A stretch of 64,000 nt of DNA from Actinomycetota bacterium (GTDB lineage: Bacteria; Actinomycetota; Acidimicrobiia; Acidimicrobiales; Aldehydirespiratoraceae): positions 82,303 to 146,302 of the forward strand of contig JAPOHW010000009.1 of NCBI GenBank assembly GCA_029979265.1, read 5' to 3'. The notes under the pieces were generated by a model. It did no database searches. It was not told the origin of the DNA and worked only from the letters and a program-made list of their open reading frames with translations. Positions 36,252 through 45,238 of the stretch are shown one piece after another. The number at the start of each line of letters is the position of its first letter. Position 1 is the stretch's first letter. A program made the position numbers and the translations under genes.

Positions 36252-37892
36252 TCAGTCCTCGATGCCGAGTGCGTCTCGGGCGGCCGTCGTGGCCCACCCG
36301 TAGTCGGCCTTGCCGTTCGGGCCTCTGAACACGGTGTCGACACGCACGATGTGCTTGGGCAACTTGAACCCGGACAACGAGCCGCGAAGGCGGTCGACAA
36401 GATCCCCATCGCTGGGAGCGGCACCCTCGGCCACTTCGACGACCGCGGTGACCGCTGCCCCCCACTGCGGGTCGGGCACGCCGACCACAGTGCAGTCGAC
36501 AACCTCGGGCAGCAGTTTCAGGGCTTCCTCGACCTCTTCGGGGTACACCTTCTCCCCACCGGTGTTGATCGAGACCGATCCACGGCCGAGCAGGGTGACC
36601 ATGCCATCGGCCCCGATCGACGCCCAGTCACCGGGCACCGACCAGCGAGTGCCCTCGAAGTGGCGGAATGTCTCGGCGGTCTTGACCGGATCGCCGTAGT
36701 ACCCGAGAGGGATGGGGCCGGTCACGGCGAGGAGTCCGGTCTGCCCGTCACCGGGCTGCACCCGCTCACCCTCCTCGGTGAACACCGCAGCATTCGGCCC
36801 GAGTGTGAACGTGGCGGTCTCGGTGTCGCCCTCACCGGTCGACTCCTTGCCTGCGAAGCCGACCCCTTCGCTTGCGCCGAGGCTGTCGTTGGTCACCATC
36901 GGTGAACCCTGCGCCCGGGCATGCGCGAGGAGTCGGTCCTTGATCGCCTGGCTCCACATCACACCCGACGATGTGACCGAGCGAACCGATGTCAGGTCGT
37001 AGGGCTCCCCTCGCTCGGCCGCCTCGTCGAGCGCCTCGACCATCGGCCGACAAAAGACGTCACCGACGATCGAAATCATGGAGCACTCGGTGCGCTGCAC
37101 GGTCTCCCAGAGCTCGTGGGGATCGAACCTACGCCCGGTGAGGGTGACGGTGCCACCGCCGTTGAAGAGGGTGAAGAGGGAGCCGATTCCGGCCGTGCCG
37201 TGCATCAGCGGGGCGGCTGCCAACTGCCTCGGCTGCACACCGAATCGGTCCAGCGTGGCCAGGTTGGCGGCGTGCTCGGCAGGAGTCGACGGGATCTCGA
37301 GCCCGAGTGGGGCCAGGGTACGGGCGGTGATACTGACAAGGCTGGTGTGGGGCCACATGACGCCCTTGGGGTGCCCAGTCGTGCCGCCGGTGTACAGGAT
37401 CCAGAGCGCGTCGGCGCGTCGATCTCGCCGGGCGAGCGGCCCGGAGGTGGCGATGAGATCTTCGTGTCGGTCGGCCCACTCAGGGCAGTCCCCATCGCCG
37501 ACGTGGATCCAGCGCCGGACCTTGTCGAGCTGACCACGAACGGCGTCGAACCGTTCGGTGAGGGCGTTGTCGAAGAAGACCGCTTTCGCATCGCTGTTGT
37601 CGACGAGATAGGCGAGCTCACTCTCGACGTAGCGATAGTTGACGTTGCACGGTGCGGCCTCGACCTTGAACGCTGCGAACTGCGCTTCGGGGTACTCGTT
37701 GCCGTTGTAGAGCGCACACGCCACGTTGTCGCCGGGACCGATACCGACACTGTCGAGCGCTGCTGCGAGCCTCGCCGCCCGATCCTCGTACTCGACCCAT
37801 GAGCGCGCCGTGTCGCCGTGTTGCAGCGCCAAACGATCGCCCTGCTCGTCGGCGACGACCTCCCATGCGGTTGCCAGGTTGATTCCAGCCAT
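36252..37892 (-). CDS. Acyl-CoA synthetase (FadD-like)
   Basis: A 546-residue ANL-superfamily ligase that activates a carboxylic acid with ATP and CoA. The P-loop is YTGGTTGHPKGVMW near 167-180, the adenylate motif SLGASEGVGFAG near 340, GRGSVSINTGGEKVYPEEVE near 435-454 and the catalytic lysine in GPNGKADYG near 529. The ATG at 37892 follows GGGAGGT at six bases. First gene of the eight-gene minus-strand run down to 27712 and divergent from a Mo-hydroxylase, so it sets the entry point of the pathway. Confidence 0.9.
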   Translation of the reverse strand: MAGINLATAWEVVADEQGDRLALQHGDTARSWVEYEDRAARLAAALDSVGIGPGDNVACALYNGNEYPEAQFAAFKVEAAPCNVNYRYVESELAYLVDNSDAKAVFFDNALTERFDAVRGQLDKVRRWIHVGDGDCPEWADRHEDLIATSGPLARRDRRADALWILYTGGTTGHPKGVMWPHTSLVSITARTLAPLGLEIPSTPAEHAANLATLDRFGVQPRQLAAAPLMHGTAGIGSLFTLFNGGGTVTLTGRRFDPHELWETVQRTECSMISIVGDVFCRPMVEALDEAAERGEPYDLTSVRSVTSSGVMWSQAIKDRLLAHARAQGSPMVTNDSLGASEGVGFAGKESTGEGDTETATFTLGPNAAVFTEEGERVQPGDGQTGLLAVTGPIPLGYYGDPVKTAETFRHFEGTRWSVPGDWASIGADGMVTLLGRGSVSINTGGEKVYPEEVEEALKLLPEVVDCTVVGVPDPQWGAAVTAVVEVAEGAAPSDGDLVDRLRGSLSGFKLPKHIVRVDTVFRGPNGKADYGWATTAARDALGIED

Positions 37893-38062
37893 GTCCAGAC
37901 CTCCCGCCCCCACGGCGCAGCTGCGAGCGGCATGGTATGCCGGGGTCGCAAACGGGTGCGAACGCTCGGCACGCCTCTCGCCGCCGTTCTGACGCGAGCT
38001 GGCCGATCTGTCAGGGTCACCGCTAGCTTGTGCCTGTTCGCTTCCGAAAGAGGACTGCACCC

Positions 38063-40327
38063 ATGAGCATGATCGGCACCCGTGTCAACCGGAAGGAAGA
38101 CCCGGCCTATCTCACCATCGGTGGGAAGTACGTGGACGACCTGGCTCCGGCAGATGCATTGCACGCCGTCTTTGTGCGTTCGACACTCGCCCATGCCGAC
38201 CTCACCGAGGTCGACACCGCAGATGCAGCAGCTGCCCCCGGGGTTGTGGGGGTGTTCACCGCAGCCGACCTCGGCTTCGAGCCCGAGCCTCCCGATATGC
38301 CGATGCTCAACCAGCAGATGGTGCGCAGCCCGCTGGCGGTCGACCGCGTGCGCTACGTCGGCGAACCGATCGCCGTCGTGCTCGCCGAAACGCGCGAGGC
38401 GGCCTTCGATGCTGCCGAGCTCGTCGTTGTCGACTACGAGCCGCTCGACCCGATCGTGGATCCGCACGAGGCTGCGAAGGACGAGCAGCTGCTCTTTCCC
38501 GAGGCGGGCACCAATACTGCCTTCGCCCTCCCCAGCTCCGGAGAGGATCTGTTCGGAGCCTGCGAGACCGTCGTTGACCTCGAGATGGTCAATCCGAGAC
38601 TGAGCGTGGCCCCGTTGGAACCTCGCGCCGGACTGGCCTCGTACAGCACCGAGACCGGCCGACTCACCTACTGGGCATGCACCCAATTTCCGCATCGCAC
38701 CCGAGACGGTCTCGTCGGTGCAACCGGACTCGAGGCGGACCAGGTCCACGTCATCACCCCGGATGTCGGCGGAGGTTTCGGCGGCAAGAACGCCAACTAC
38801 CCGGAAGACTTCGTCATCGCCAAGGCATCCGTGCAGCTCGGACGTCCGGTCCGCTGGACCGAGACTCGCAGTGAGAGCATGGTCGGCATCGCGCACGCCC
38901 GGGCACTGTCGTACCGGGTGCGGATCGGTGGGAGCCGCGACGGTGACATCACCGCCTACCGCTGTGAGGTGCTCCAGGAGGGCGGTGCCTACCCGGCAAT
39001 CGGCTCGGTTCTGCCGATGTTCGTGAAGATCATGGCGACTGGCGTGTACGACATCCCCAACGTCGACGTGTTCGCCACTTCCGTCGTCACCAACACCGCC
39101 CCGATCGGCGCCTACCGGGGTGCCGGTCGGCCCGAGGCGACGCTGGCCCTCGAGCGCGCCGTCGATGCATTCGCAGCCGAGATCGAGATGGACCCGGCGG
39201 AGGTTCGCCGGCGAAACTTCGTCCCACCCGAGTCATTCCCCTTCATGACCCCCACCGGGGCCGACATGGACTCCGGAGACTACGGGGCCGCCCTCGATGC
39301 CGTCATGGAGGCGGCCGACTATGTCGGCCTGCGGGCCGAGCAGACCCGCCGACTGGCCGACCCGAGCGCTCACCTGCTCGGCATCGGCTGGTCCGCCTAC
39401 GTCGAAATCACGAATCCGATGGGAGCCTCGGAGTTCGGAAGCGTGGAGGTGCGACCCGACGGCAGCGCCCTGGTGTTGACCGGGAGCTCCAACCACGGCC
39501 AGGGCCACCACACCGCCTTCGCCCAGATTGCCGCCGACGTGACCGGCATCCCGTTCGACAAGATCGAGGTCCGTCACGGCGACACCGACCAGGTGAAGCG
39601 AGGCGGTGGGACCGGTGGTTCGCGATCGCTGCAAGTCGGCGGTGTTGCGGTCAACGAAGCCGCCGGTGCTGTCGTCGAGATGGCCAAAGACGCAGCGGCC
39701 GAGATGCTCGAGGCGGCTCGAGCCGACATCGTGCTCGATGTCGACACGGGCACGTTCGCCGTCGTCGGAACCCCGGCCCGGTCGTTGAGTTGGGCCGAGA
39801 TCGTCGCCCACACCAGGACCGATGACGAGACCGGCGGTCTCATGGCCGAGACCGACTTCCAGCCGCCGGCGGCCACCTTCCCGTTCGGCGTCCACCTGTC
39901 CGTGGTCGAGATCGATCGCGACACCGGTCAGGTCACTCCGATCCGCCACGTCTGCTGTGACGACGCCGGCAACCTCGTGAACCCCACCATCGTCGACGGC
40001 CAGGTTCACGGCGGCGTCGCCTCCGGGATCGCACAAGCACTCATGGAAGTGTTCGTCTACGACGAGGACGGGAACCCGCAGACGGCAAACTTCATGGACT
40101 ACGGCTTCGTGTCGGCCGCCGAACTGCCCAGCTTCGAGCGACTGGAAATGGAGACGCCGACGGATCGCAATCCGCTGGGCGTGAAGGGCGTGGGCGAGGC
40201 CGGCACGATCGGCGCCACGCCGGCTGTGCAGAACGCCGTCGTCGATGCGCTGTCCCATCTGGGCGTGCGGCACATCGAGATCCCCTGCACCGCCGAGCGG
40301 GTGTGGCGGCACCTCGTCGGCGCCTGA
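38063..40327 (+). CDS. Molybdenum hydroxylase large subunit, CoxL form II-like, orphan
   Basis: A 754-residue xanthine dehydrogenase-family molybdopterin subunit. GGGFGGKNANYPED near 237 binds the Mo-cofactor, AYRGAGRPEA near 349 is the form II-type loop (form I CO dehydrogenase has AYRCSFR), and the active Glu is in KGVGEAGTIG near 708. It is therefore probably a hydroxylase of a carboxylic acid, aldehyde or N-heterocycle and not an authentic CO dehydrogenase. No FAD-binding or [2Fe-2S] subunit gene adjoins it, which is unusual. GAGGA precedes the ATG; the region 37893-38062 is a divergent promoter with no identifiable gene. Confidence 0.86.
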   Translation: MSMIGTRVNRKEDPAYLTIGGKYVDDLAPADALHAVFVRSTLAHADLTEVDTADAAAAPGVVGVFTAADLGFEPEPPDMPMLNQQMVRSPLAVDRVRYVGEPIAVVLAETREAAFDAAELVVVDYEPLDPIVDPHEAAKDEQLLFPEAGTNTAFALPSSGEDLFGACETVVDLEMVNPRLSVAPLEPRAGLASYSTETGRLTYWACTQFPHRTRDGLVGATGLEADQVHVITPDVGGGFGGKNANYPEDFVIAKASVQLGRPVRWTETRSESMVGIAHARALSYRVRIGGSRDGDITAYRCEVLQEGGAYPAIGSVLPMFVKIMATGVYDIPNVDVFATSVVTNTAPIGAYRGAGRPEATLALERAVDAFAAEIEMDPAEVRRRNFVPPESFPFMTPTGADMDSGDYGAALDAVMEAADYVGLRAEQTRRLADPSAHLLGIGWSAYVEITNPMGASEFGSVEVRPDGSALVLTGSSNHGQGHHTAFAQIAADVTGIPFDKIEVRHGDTDQVKRGGGTGGSRSLQVGGVAVNEAAGAVVEMAKDAAAEMLEAARADIVLDVDTGTFAVVGTPARSLSWAEIVAHTRTDDETGGLMAETDFQPPAATFPFGVHLSVVEIDRDTGQVTPIRHVCCDDAGNLVNPTIVDGQVHGGVASGIAQALMEVFVYDEDGNPQTANFMDYGFVSAAELPSFERLEMETPTDRNPLGVKGVGEAGTIGATPAVQNAVVDALSHLGVRHIEIPCTAERVWRHLVGA

Positions 40328-40339
40328 CGTCGCCAGGCG
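40321..40339. terminator. Hairpin between the Mo-hydroxylase and PPOX genes
   Basis: CGCCTG (40321-40326) and CAGGCG (40334-40339) are six-base arms with a seven-base loop. The stop codon of the Mo-hydroxylase lies within it. Convergent genes end 23 bases apart, so it may stop both transcripts. Confidence 0.35.
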
Positions 40340-40350
40340 TTCCCGAACCC

Positions 40351-40851
40351 TCAGTCCTCGAACAATTCGGGTGGAAATCCGCCCCGACTCGCAGGACTCC
40401 ACCTGGTGATGTCGATCAGGAGCACCGACTTGTTCTGCTCGGTCATCGCCTGGCGGTACTCGTCCCAGTCGGGATGTTCACCGGAGATGCAACGGAAATA
40501 CGCCACGAGTCCGTCTGCGGCCTCTGGCATGTCGAACACACGTGCCATGCCGTCGATCTGAATCCATTCGTCGTGGAAGGACTCCCCCATGACGAGGACC
40601 GACACTGCGGCATCGACCTTTGCGTTCTTGACCTTGGCCCGCGACGGGTAGCTGGCAATCGCCAATTCGCCCGCCTCGGTCATTCCGCCGCTGACGAGGC
40701 TCATCTGTGGGCGACCGTCGCGCCGAGTCGTCGAGAGGATCCACCGATGCTTGCCCGCAATGAACGCGCGCAACTCCTCGACGTCGACGACGGTGCGGTC
40801 GGCCGATCGCTGTTGGTAGCGAGGGTCGTTCTTGGGAAGTTTCTCGACCAT
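40351..40851 (-). CDS. PPOX-class flavin/F420 protein
   Basis: A 166-residue split-barrel protein of the pyridoxamine 5'-phosphate oxidase-like superfamily. WILSTTRRDGRPQMSLVS near 37-54 and VSVLVMGESFHDEWIQIDG fit the actinobacterial F420- or flavin-binding group. Substrate unknown. A perfect palindrome at 40883-40895 lies upstream. Confidence 0.78.
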   Translation of the reverse strand: MVEKLPKNDPRYQQRSADRTVVDVEELRAFIAGKHRWILSTTRRDGRPQMSLVSGGMTEAGELAIASYPSRAKVKNAKVDAAVSVLVMGESFHDEWIQIDGMARVFDMPEAADGLVAYFRCISGEHPDWDEYRQAMTEQNKSVLLIDITRWSPASRGGFPPELFED

Positions 40852-40882
40852 CTCGGGTTCCTTTCTCGACCGGCGGCACCAT

Positions 40883-40895
40883 CAGGTCCGACCTG
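40883..40895. promoter_or_regulatory. 13-base palindrome upstream of the PPOX gene
   Basis: CAGGTC-C-GACCTG, 32 to 44 bases before the PPOX start and downstream of the enoyl-CoA hydratase stop. A candidate operator for an unknown regulator; it could also be a chance palindrome. Confidence 0.25.
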
Positions 40896-40933
40896 GTTGC
40901 GCCTCGGTGCACCGGCTCGACACGACCCGCCGC

Positions 40934-41734
40934 TCAGCGTGCGCTGAAGTTCGGAGGGCGGCGCTCGGCCATTGCAGCAACGCCCTCACGCCAATCGTCG
41001 GTGTGTTGCAGCCACTCCTGCTCGTGCTTCTCCCGATCGGTCGCCGCCTTGACCGTTCCGGCAAGGTCGCCTCGCATCGTCTGGCGGATCGACACCACGG
41101 CCAGCGGTGCAGATCCGGCGATCTCTGCGGCAAACGCATGGGCGTCAGCCCGCAGATCGGCGAGCGGAACGAGACGATCGGCAAGTCCGATCCCGTGAGC
41201 GGTCTCGCCATCGATCCGACGGCCCGTGTACAGCAACTCCAGCGCTTTCTGCTGGCCCACGACCTGCGGCAGTGTTGCCGACAGCCCGAAGCCGTGATGA
41301 AAACCGAGGCGGGCGAAGTTTGCGGAGAACCTGGCGTCCGGTGCCGCAACGCGAAAGTCGGCAAAGCATGCGAGGCCGAGACCACCGCCGATTGCTGCAC
41401 CCTGCACCGCCGCGACGACGGGCGTTCGGGTGGAGAACAGATCGACCGCAGCGTCGTACAGGTGACGCGGCGAGCCATCCGCATTGCGCAGCTCGGTGTC
41501 GATCGATCCACCGGCGGACGAAAAGTCGGCACCAGCGCAGAAGTGTTTGCCTTCCGAACACAACAACACGGCCCGAGCCTGCGGGTCGGCATCGATCGTC
41601 CGAAAGGCCTCGACCAACGACTCGATGAGGGTGAGGCTGAAGAAGTTGTTGGGAGGACGACGGATTTCGACCGTGGCCACGTAGTGCTCGTCGACGTTCA
41701 CGTGAACGTCGCCGAAGACCGCCGGACTGCGCAT
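40934..41734 (-). CDS. Enoyl-CoA hydratase/isomerase family protein
   Basis: A 266-residue crotonase-fold protein. The two oxyanion-hole regions are HFCAGADFS near 65-73 and GAAIGGGLGLACFADFRVA near 112-130. Its ATG overlaps the stop of the acyl-CoA dehydrogenase by one base, so the two are co-translated. The usual reaction would be hydration of the enoyl-CoA product of that dehydrogenase. Confidence 0.9.
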   Translation of the reverse strand: MRSPAVFGDVHVNVDEHYVATVEIRRPPNNFFSLTLIESLVEAFRTIDADPQARAVLLCSEGKHFCAGADFSSAGGSIDTELRNADGSPRHLYDAAVDLFSTRTPVVAAVQGAAIGGGLGLACFADFRVAAPDARFSANFARLGFHHGFGLSATLPQVVGQQKALELLYTGRRIDGETAHGIGLADRLVPLADLRADAHAFAAEIAGSAPLAVVSIRQTMRGDLAGTVKAATDREKHEQEWLQHTDDWREGVAAMAERRPPNFSAR

Positions 41735-42987
41735 CAACCGAGTCGTTGGGTGTCGCGCCACGACCCCTCGTCGGCCCTCGGCTCTTTCGGCAAGCCGAGC
41801 ACTCGCTCGCCGATGATGCCCTTTTGCACCTCGCTCGAGCCGGCATAGATCGTGCCGGCGCGAGCGACGAAGAATGTGTTCATCCAGTTGGCGATCGTGT
41901 TGGGGGTGCCGAGCGAAGGCGCACCGATACCGCCCCGGGTCTCTTCGCCGAAACCGATCTGGCCCCCGGGACCGGCGAGGGCGAGCGCCGCTGACGAGAT
42001 CTCCTGGTGAAAGACGCTCCACCAGAGCTTGTTCACCGAGGATTCGGGGCCGGGACGCTCACCGGCGAGGAACGTGGTGAGCACCTGATAGCCCCGGAAA
42101 CGCATCACCTCGACAGTGGTGTGGAACCTGGCGATCTGCTGGCGGACCTCGGGATCGCCGAGGCGGTCGTAGCGTCGGGCCAGTTCGATGAAGTTCTCGA
42201 GTTCCTTCTCGAAGGCGAGATACTGCACGGTCGCTCCGACGCCTCGCTCGAACCCGAGCAACGTGTTGGCGACCGCCCAGCCACCGTTGACCTCACCGAG
42301 CACGTTCTCCTTCGGGGTGCGGGCATCTTCGAAGAAGACCTCGTTGACGTGGGACTGTCCGCCCATGTCGTAGATGGGCCGAACGTCGACGCCGGGCTGA
42401 TCCATCGAGACGAGGAGAAACGAAATGCCTCTGTGTTTCGGAGCGTCGGGGTCGGTGCGACACAGGGCGAAGATCATGTTGGCCGTGGTCGCCGCAGAGG
42501 TCCATGTTTTCTGCCCGTTGATGACCCACTCGTCACCGTCGAGCTCTGCCTTGAGGCCAAGATTGGCCAGATCCGAACCGGCATTGGGCTCGCTGTAGCC
42601 CTGACACCAGACGTCGACGCCGTCGAGGATCCGCGGAATGAAGTGGTTCTTCTGCTCTTCGGATCCCCAATGCAGGATCGTGTTTCCGACCATGCTGATG
42701 CTGAAGCCGTCGTTCGATCCCGCCGTGGGGACACCGCGAGCGGCGAACTCTTCGTTCAAGACCACATGCTCGAGGCTGGTCAGTCCCGACCCCCCGTACT
42801 CCGTCGGCCAGTGCGGAGCGAGCAGACGTGCATCGCGCAGCGTTTGACGCCATTCCTGCATGAAGGGCCCTCGCTGGTCACGCGGCAGCGCACCCACACC
42901 TTCCCAGTCGAGCGGCAGATGCTCGTCGAGGAAGGCCCGCACCTTCTCTCGGAACGTCTCGGCCTCGGCAGGATAGGTCAGATCCAT
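41734..42987 (-). CDS. Acyl-CoA dehydrogenase
   Basis: A 417-residue acyl-CoA dehydrogenase with PHWPTEYGGSGLTSLEH near 60, CQGYSEPNAGSDLANLG near 128, INGQKTWTSAATTAN near 160 and AGSSEVQKGIIGERVLGLP at the C-terminus. It overlaps the end of the upstream MFS gene by ten bases. Similar to FadE-type enzymes that act in pairs; the partner could be another dehydrogenase in this window. ATG at 42987 is fixed by the conserved N-terminal helix. Confidence 0.9.
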   Translation of the reverse strand: MDLTYPAEAETFREKVRAFLDEHLPLDWEGVGALPRDQRGPFMQEWRQTLRDARLLAPHWPTEYGGSGLTSLEHVVLNEEFAARGVPTAGSNDGFSISMVGNTILHWGSEEQKNHFIPRILDGVDVWCQGYSEPNAGSDLANLGLKAELDGDEWVINGQKTWTSAATTANMIFALCRTDPDAPKHRGISFLLVSMDQPGVDVRPIYDMGGQSHVNEVFFEDARTPKENVLGEVNGGWAVANTLLGFERGVGATVQYLAFEKELENFIELARRYDRLGDPEVRQQIARFHTTVEVMRFRGYQVLTTFLAGERPGPESSVNKLWWSVFHQEISSAALALAGPGGQIGFGEETRGGIGAPSLGTPNTIANWMNTFFVARAGTIYAGSSEVQKGIIGERVLGLPKEPRADEGSWRDTQRLG

Positions 42988-44213
42988 GGTCGCAATCTCC
43001 AACGCATCCCTTGCGTTGTCAAACGCTCGGCGTGGCCATCGTGGCGCGGATGGGTGGCGTACCAGCGTGGGGCGAGAACCATTCGGGTCAGCACGAGGGC
43101 GAAGGCGGCAACACCGGCGGCAACGAGGAAACCGAGTCGGTATCCCGACCAGGTGACGAGGAGGCCCATCACCGGGCCGATCAGCGCATTGGCAAGGTCG
43201 AAGAATGCCGTGTACGTGGCCATTGCCGAGCCACGTTCGCGGTCGCTGACCCCATCGACTGCGACGACCATCAGGGATGGAGATTGCAGCGACAGACCGA
43301 GGGCAACGAGGCCGGCACCGACGAAGAACCCGAGCGGACTGGCCCAGAGCGCAAGGAGCACGGTGGCGGCGACGGTCAAGGCAAGCGCCCAACTTGCAAC
43401 CCGTACCGGCCCCAGGATGTCTGGTACTCGACCGAAGAGGGTTCGGGTCACGATCAACGTGCCGGAACTCACGAGAAAGACCGGACCGACCGAGGCCATC
43501 CCGATCGAGTCCGAATACAGCGCAGCAAAAACGATGAACCCGTTGAAACCGAAGATCCCGCACAGGGTGACGATCCCGGGCAAGATCGAGGCGCGATGGA
43601 TGAGTGGTGACGGCTCGGCCGACGGATCACCGGGTCGGTGACTCAACCCCCATGACAGGCCGGCCGACACGAACGACAGCATGACGATTGTCCACCACAC
43701 TGCGCCGTAGTCGCTCCGGCCCAGGATCCACTCCCCGCCCATCGGCCCGATCCCCATCCCGATGTGGACCGCAACGAGATTGAACGCAGCAGCTTGGCTG
43801 CGGCGCTCCTCGGGAGCGATCTCCATCGCCCGTACCGTGCTTCCGATGAAGAATGCGGCTCCCCCGGCTCCCATCACCAGGCGGGCGAGCATCGCTCCCA
43901 CCACCGATGGAAGAGCGATCAGCACCAGCATGCCGAGCGCAGTTCCGGCCCCGCCGAGGGCGACCAGCCGTCGTGCGCCTCGACGATCGCTCATCCGTCC
44001 GAGCCACGCCCGACTCAGCAGCGCCGGGACCGCTGCGGATCCCATCACGATCCCGGCGGTCAGTTCCGTGCCACCGAGTTCGTCGACGACGAACACCGGA
44101 AGGATGGCGAGGATCGCTCCACTGCCGAGCATCAGACTCGTGCCGGTGGTGAGCAGGGTCAGGAATTCTCGGGTGAACAGACGTCCCGGGGCTGTTGCAG
44201 CGGTCTGTGTCAC
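42978..44213 (-). CDS. MFS transporter
   Basis: A 411-residue membrane protein with about 12 hydrophobic segments. The loop between segments 2 and 3 is LGRMSDRRGARRLVALGG, a classical MFS A-motif, with a second copy-like loop around VSDRERGSAMA. It probably moves a substrate or product of the adjacent dehydrogenase-hydratase pair, with which it forms an operon. GTG start at 44213; divergent from the AKR gene by 38 bases. Confidence 0.85.
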   Translation of the reverse strand: MTQTAATAPGRLFTREFLTLLTTGTSLMLGSGAILAILPVFVVDELGGTELTAGIVMGSAAVPALLSRAWLGRMSDRRGARRLVALGGAGTALGMLVLIALPSVVGAMLARLVMGAGGAAFFIGSTVRAMEIAPEERRSQAAAFNLVAVHIGMGIGPMGGEWILGRSDYGAVWWTIVMLSFVSAGLSWGLSHRPGDPSAEPSPLIHRASILPGIVTLCGIFGFNGFIVFAALYSDSIGMASVGPVFLVSSGTLIVTRTLFGRVPDILGPVRVASWALALTVAATVLLALWASPLGFFVGAGLVALGLSLQSPSLMVVAVDGVSDRERGSAMATYTAFFDLANALIGPVMGLLVTWSGYRLGFLVAAGVAAFALVLTRMVLAPRWYATHPRHDGHAERLTTQGMRWRLRPWI

Positions 44214-44239
44214 CCCAAAGGCCCCGTCATCACCCCGAC

Positions 44240-44245
44240 TAGGCT
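44240..44245 (+). promoter_or_regulatory. Putative -10 box of the AKR gene, leaderless
   Basis: TAGGCT, six bases before the ATG at 44252, inside a nine-base palindrome CTAG-G-CTAG (44239-44247) that could serve both divergent genes. Confidence 0.35.
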
Positions 44246-44251
44246 AGGGCG

Positions 44252-45229
44252 ATGCAGTACACGCGCCTCGGCCGATCGGGACTCGACGTTTCTCGGGTCT
44301 GTCTCGGCTGTATGGGCTTCGGCGAGGGGTCACCCGGTCGCCAGGACTGGGCCGTTGGCGAGCGCGAGAGTCGCGACATGATTGCCACCGCGCTCGATCT
44401 CGGCATCAACTTCTTCGACACCGCCAATGCGTACTCGGCGGGCTCCAGCGAGGAGATCGTCGGGCGGGCGCTTCGCGACATGACCAACCGTGACCATGTC
44501 GTGATCGCAACCAAAGTGTTCTTCCCCATGCGGGCAGAGGAAGGTGGGCGCAACAGCATCGGTCTGTCCCGCAAGGCGATCATGCAGGAACTCGAGCATT
44601 CGCTCCGTCGTCTCGGCACCGACTACATCGACCTCTACCAGATCCACCGCTACGACCGTCGCACCCCCATCGAAGAGACGATGGCAGCCCTCGACGACGC
44701 GGTGAGATCGGGCAAGGTCCGCTACATCGGGGCGTCGTCGATGTGGGCGTGGGAGCTGAGCAAAGCCCAATACACCGCCGAACGTGCAGGTTCGACCAGG
44801 TTCATCTCGATGCAGAACCACTACTCCCTGCTGATGCGCGAGGAGGAACGCGAGATGCATCCGTTGTGCGCCGACCAAGGAATCGGCACGATCCCGTGGA
44901 GCCCGCTCGCTCGCGGCCTGCTCACCCGACCATGGGGGACCGACACGGTCCGTCGGCAGCGCGACCCGAACATCGATCGGCGGTTCTCCGAGGATCGAGA
45001 TCGACCGATCGTCGAACGAGTCGCCGAGGTCGCCGATGCACGAGGCCTCCCGATGGCGCAGGTCGCGCTCGCCTGGGTGATGGCCAACCCCGTCGTTGCC
45101 GCACCGATTGCCGGCGCGACGAGAGTCGAGCACATCGAAGACGCGGTGGCTGCCGTCGACGTCGAACTCTCCGAGGAGGAGAAAGCTCTCCTCGAAGCCC
45201 CGTACACGCCGCGAGACAATCTGTTCTAG
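44252..45229 (+). CDS. Aldo/keto reductase
   Basis: A 325-residue NADPH-dependent TIM-barrel reductase of the Tas/YajO-like group. The catalytic tetrad is visible as FDTANAYSAG (Asp, Tyr, near 52-57), VIATKVF (Lys near 87) and LYQIHRYD (His near 133). The C-terminus AGATRVEHIEDAV binds the cofactor phosphate. Reduces an unknown aldehyde or ketone. Its end is nine bases from the convergent P450 gene. Confidence 0.9.
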   Translation: MQYTRLGRSGLDVSRVCLGCMGFGEGSPGRQDWAVGERESRDMIATALDLGINFFDTANAYSAGSSEEIVGRALRDMTNRDHVVIATKVFFPMRAEEGGRNSIGLSRKAIMQELEHSLRRLGTDYIDLYQIHRYDRRTPIEETMAALDDAVRSGKVRYIGASSMWAWELSKAQYTAERAGSTRFISMQNHYSLLMREEEREMHPLCADQGIGTIPWSPLARGLLTRPWGTDTVRRQRDPNIDRRFSEDRDRPIVERVAEVADARGLPMAQVALAWVMANPVVAAPIAGATRVEHIEDAVAAVDVELSEEEKALLEAPYTPRDNLF

Positions 45230-45238
45230 TGGGCGCCC

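Noticed and set aside
38063..40327. Aerobic carbon monoxide dehydrogenase
   Set aside because: The active-site loop is AYRGAGR and not the form I AYRCSFR, and no coxM or coxS genes adjoin it.
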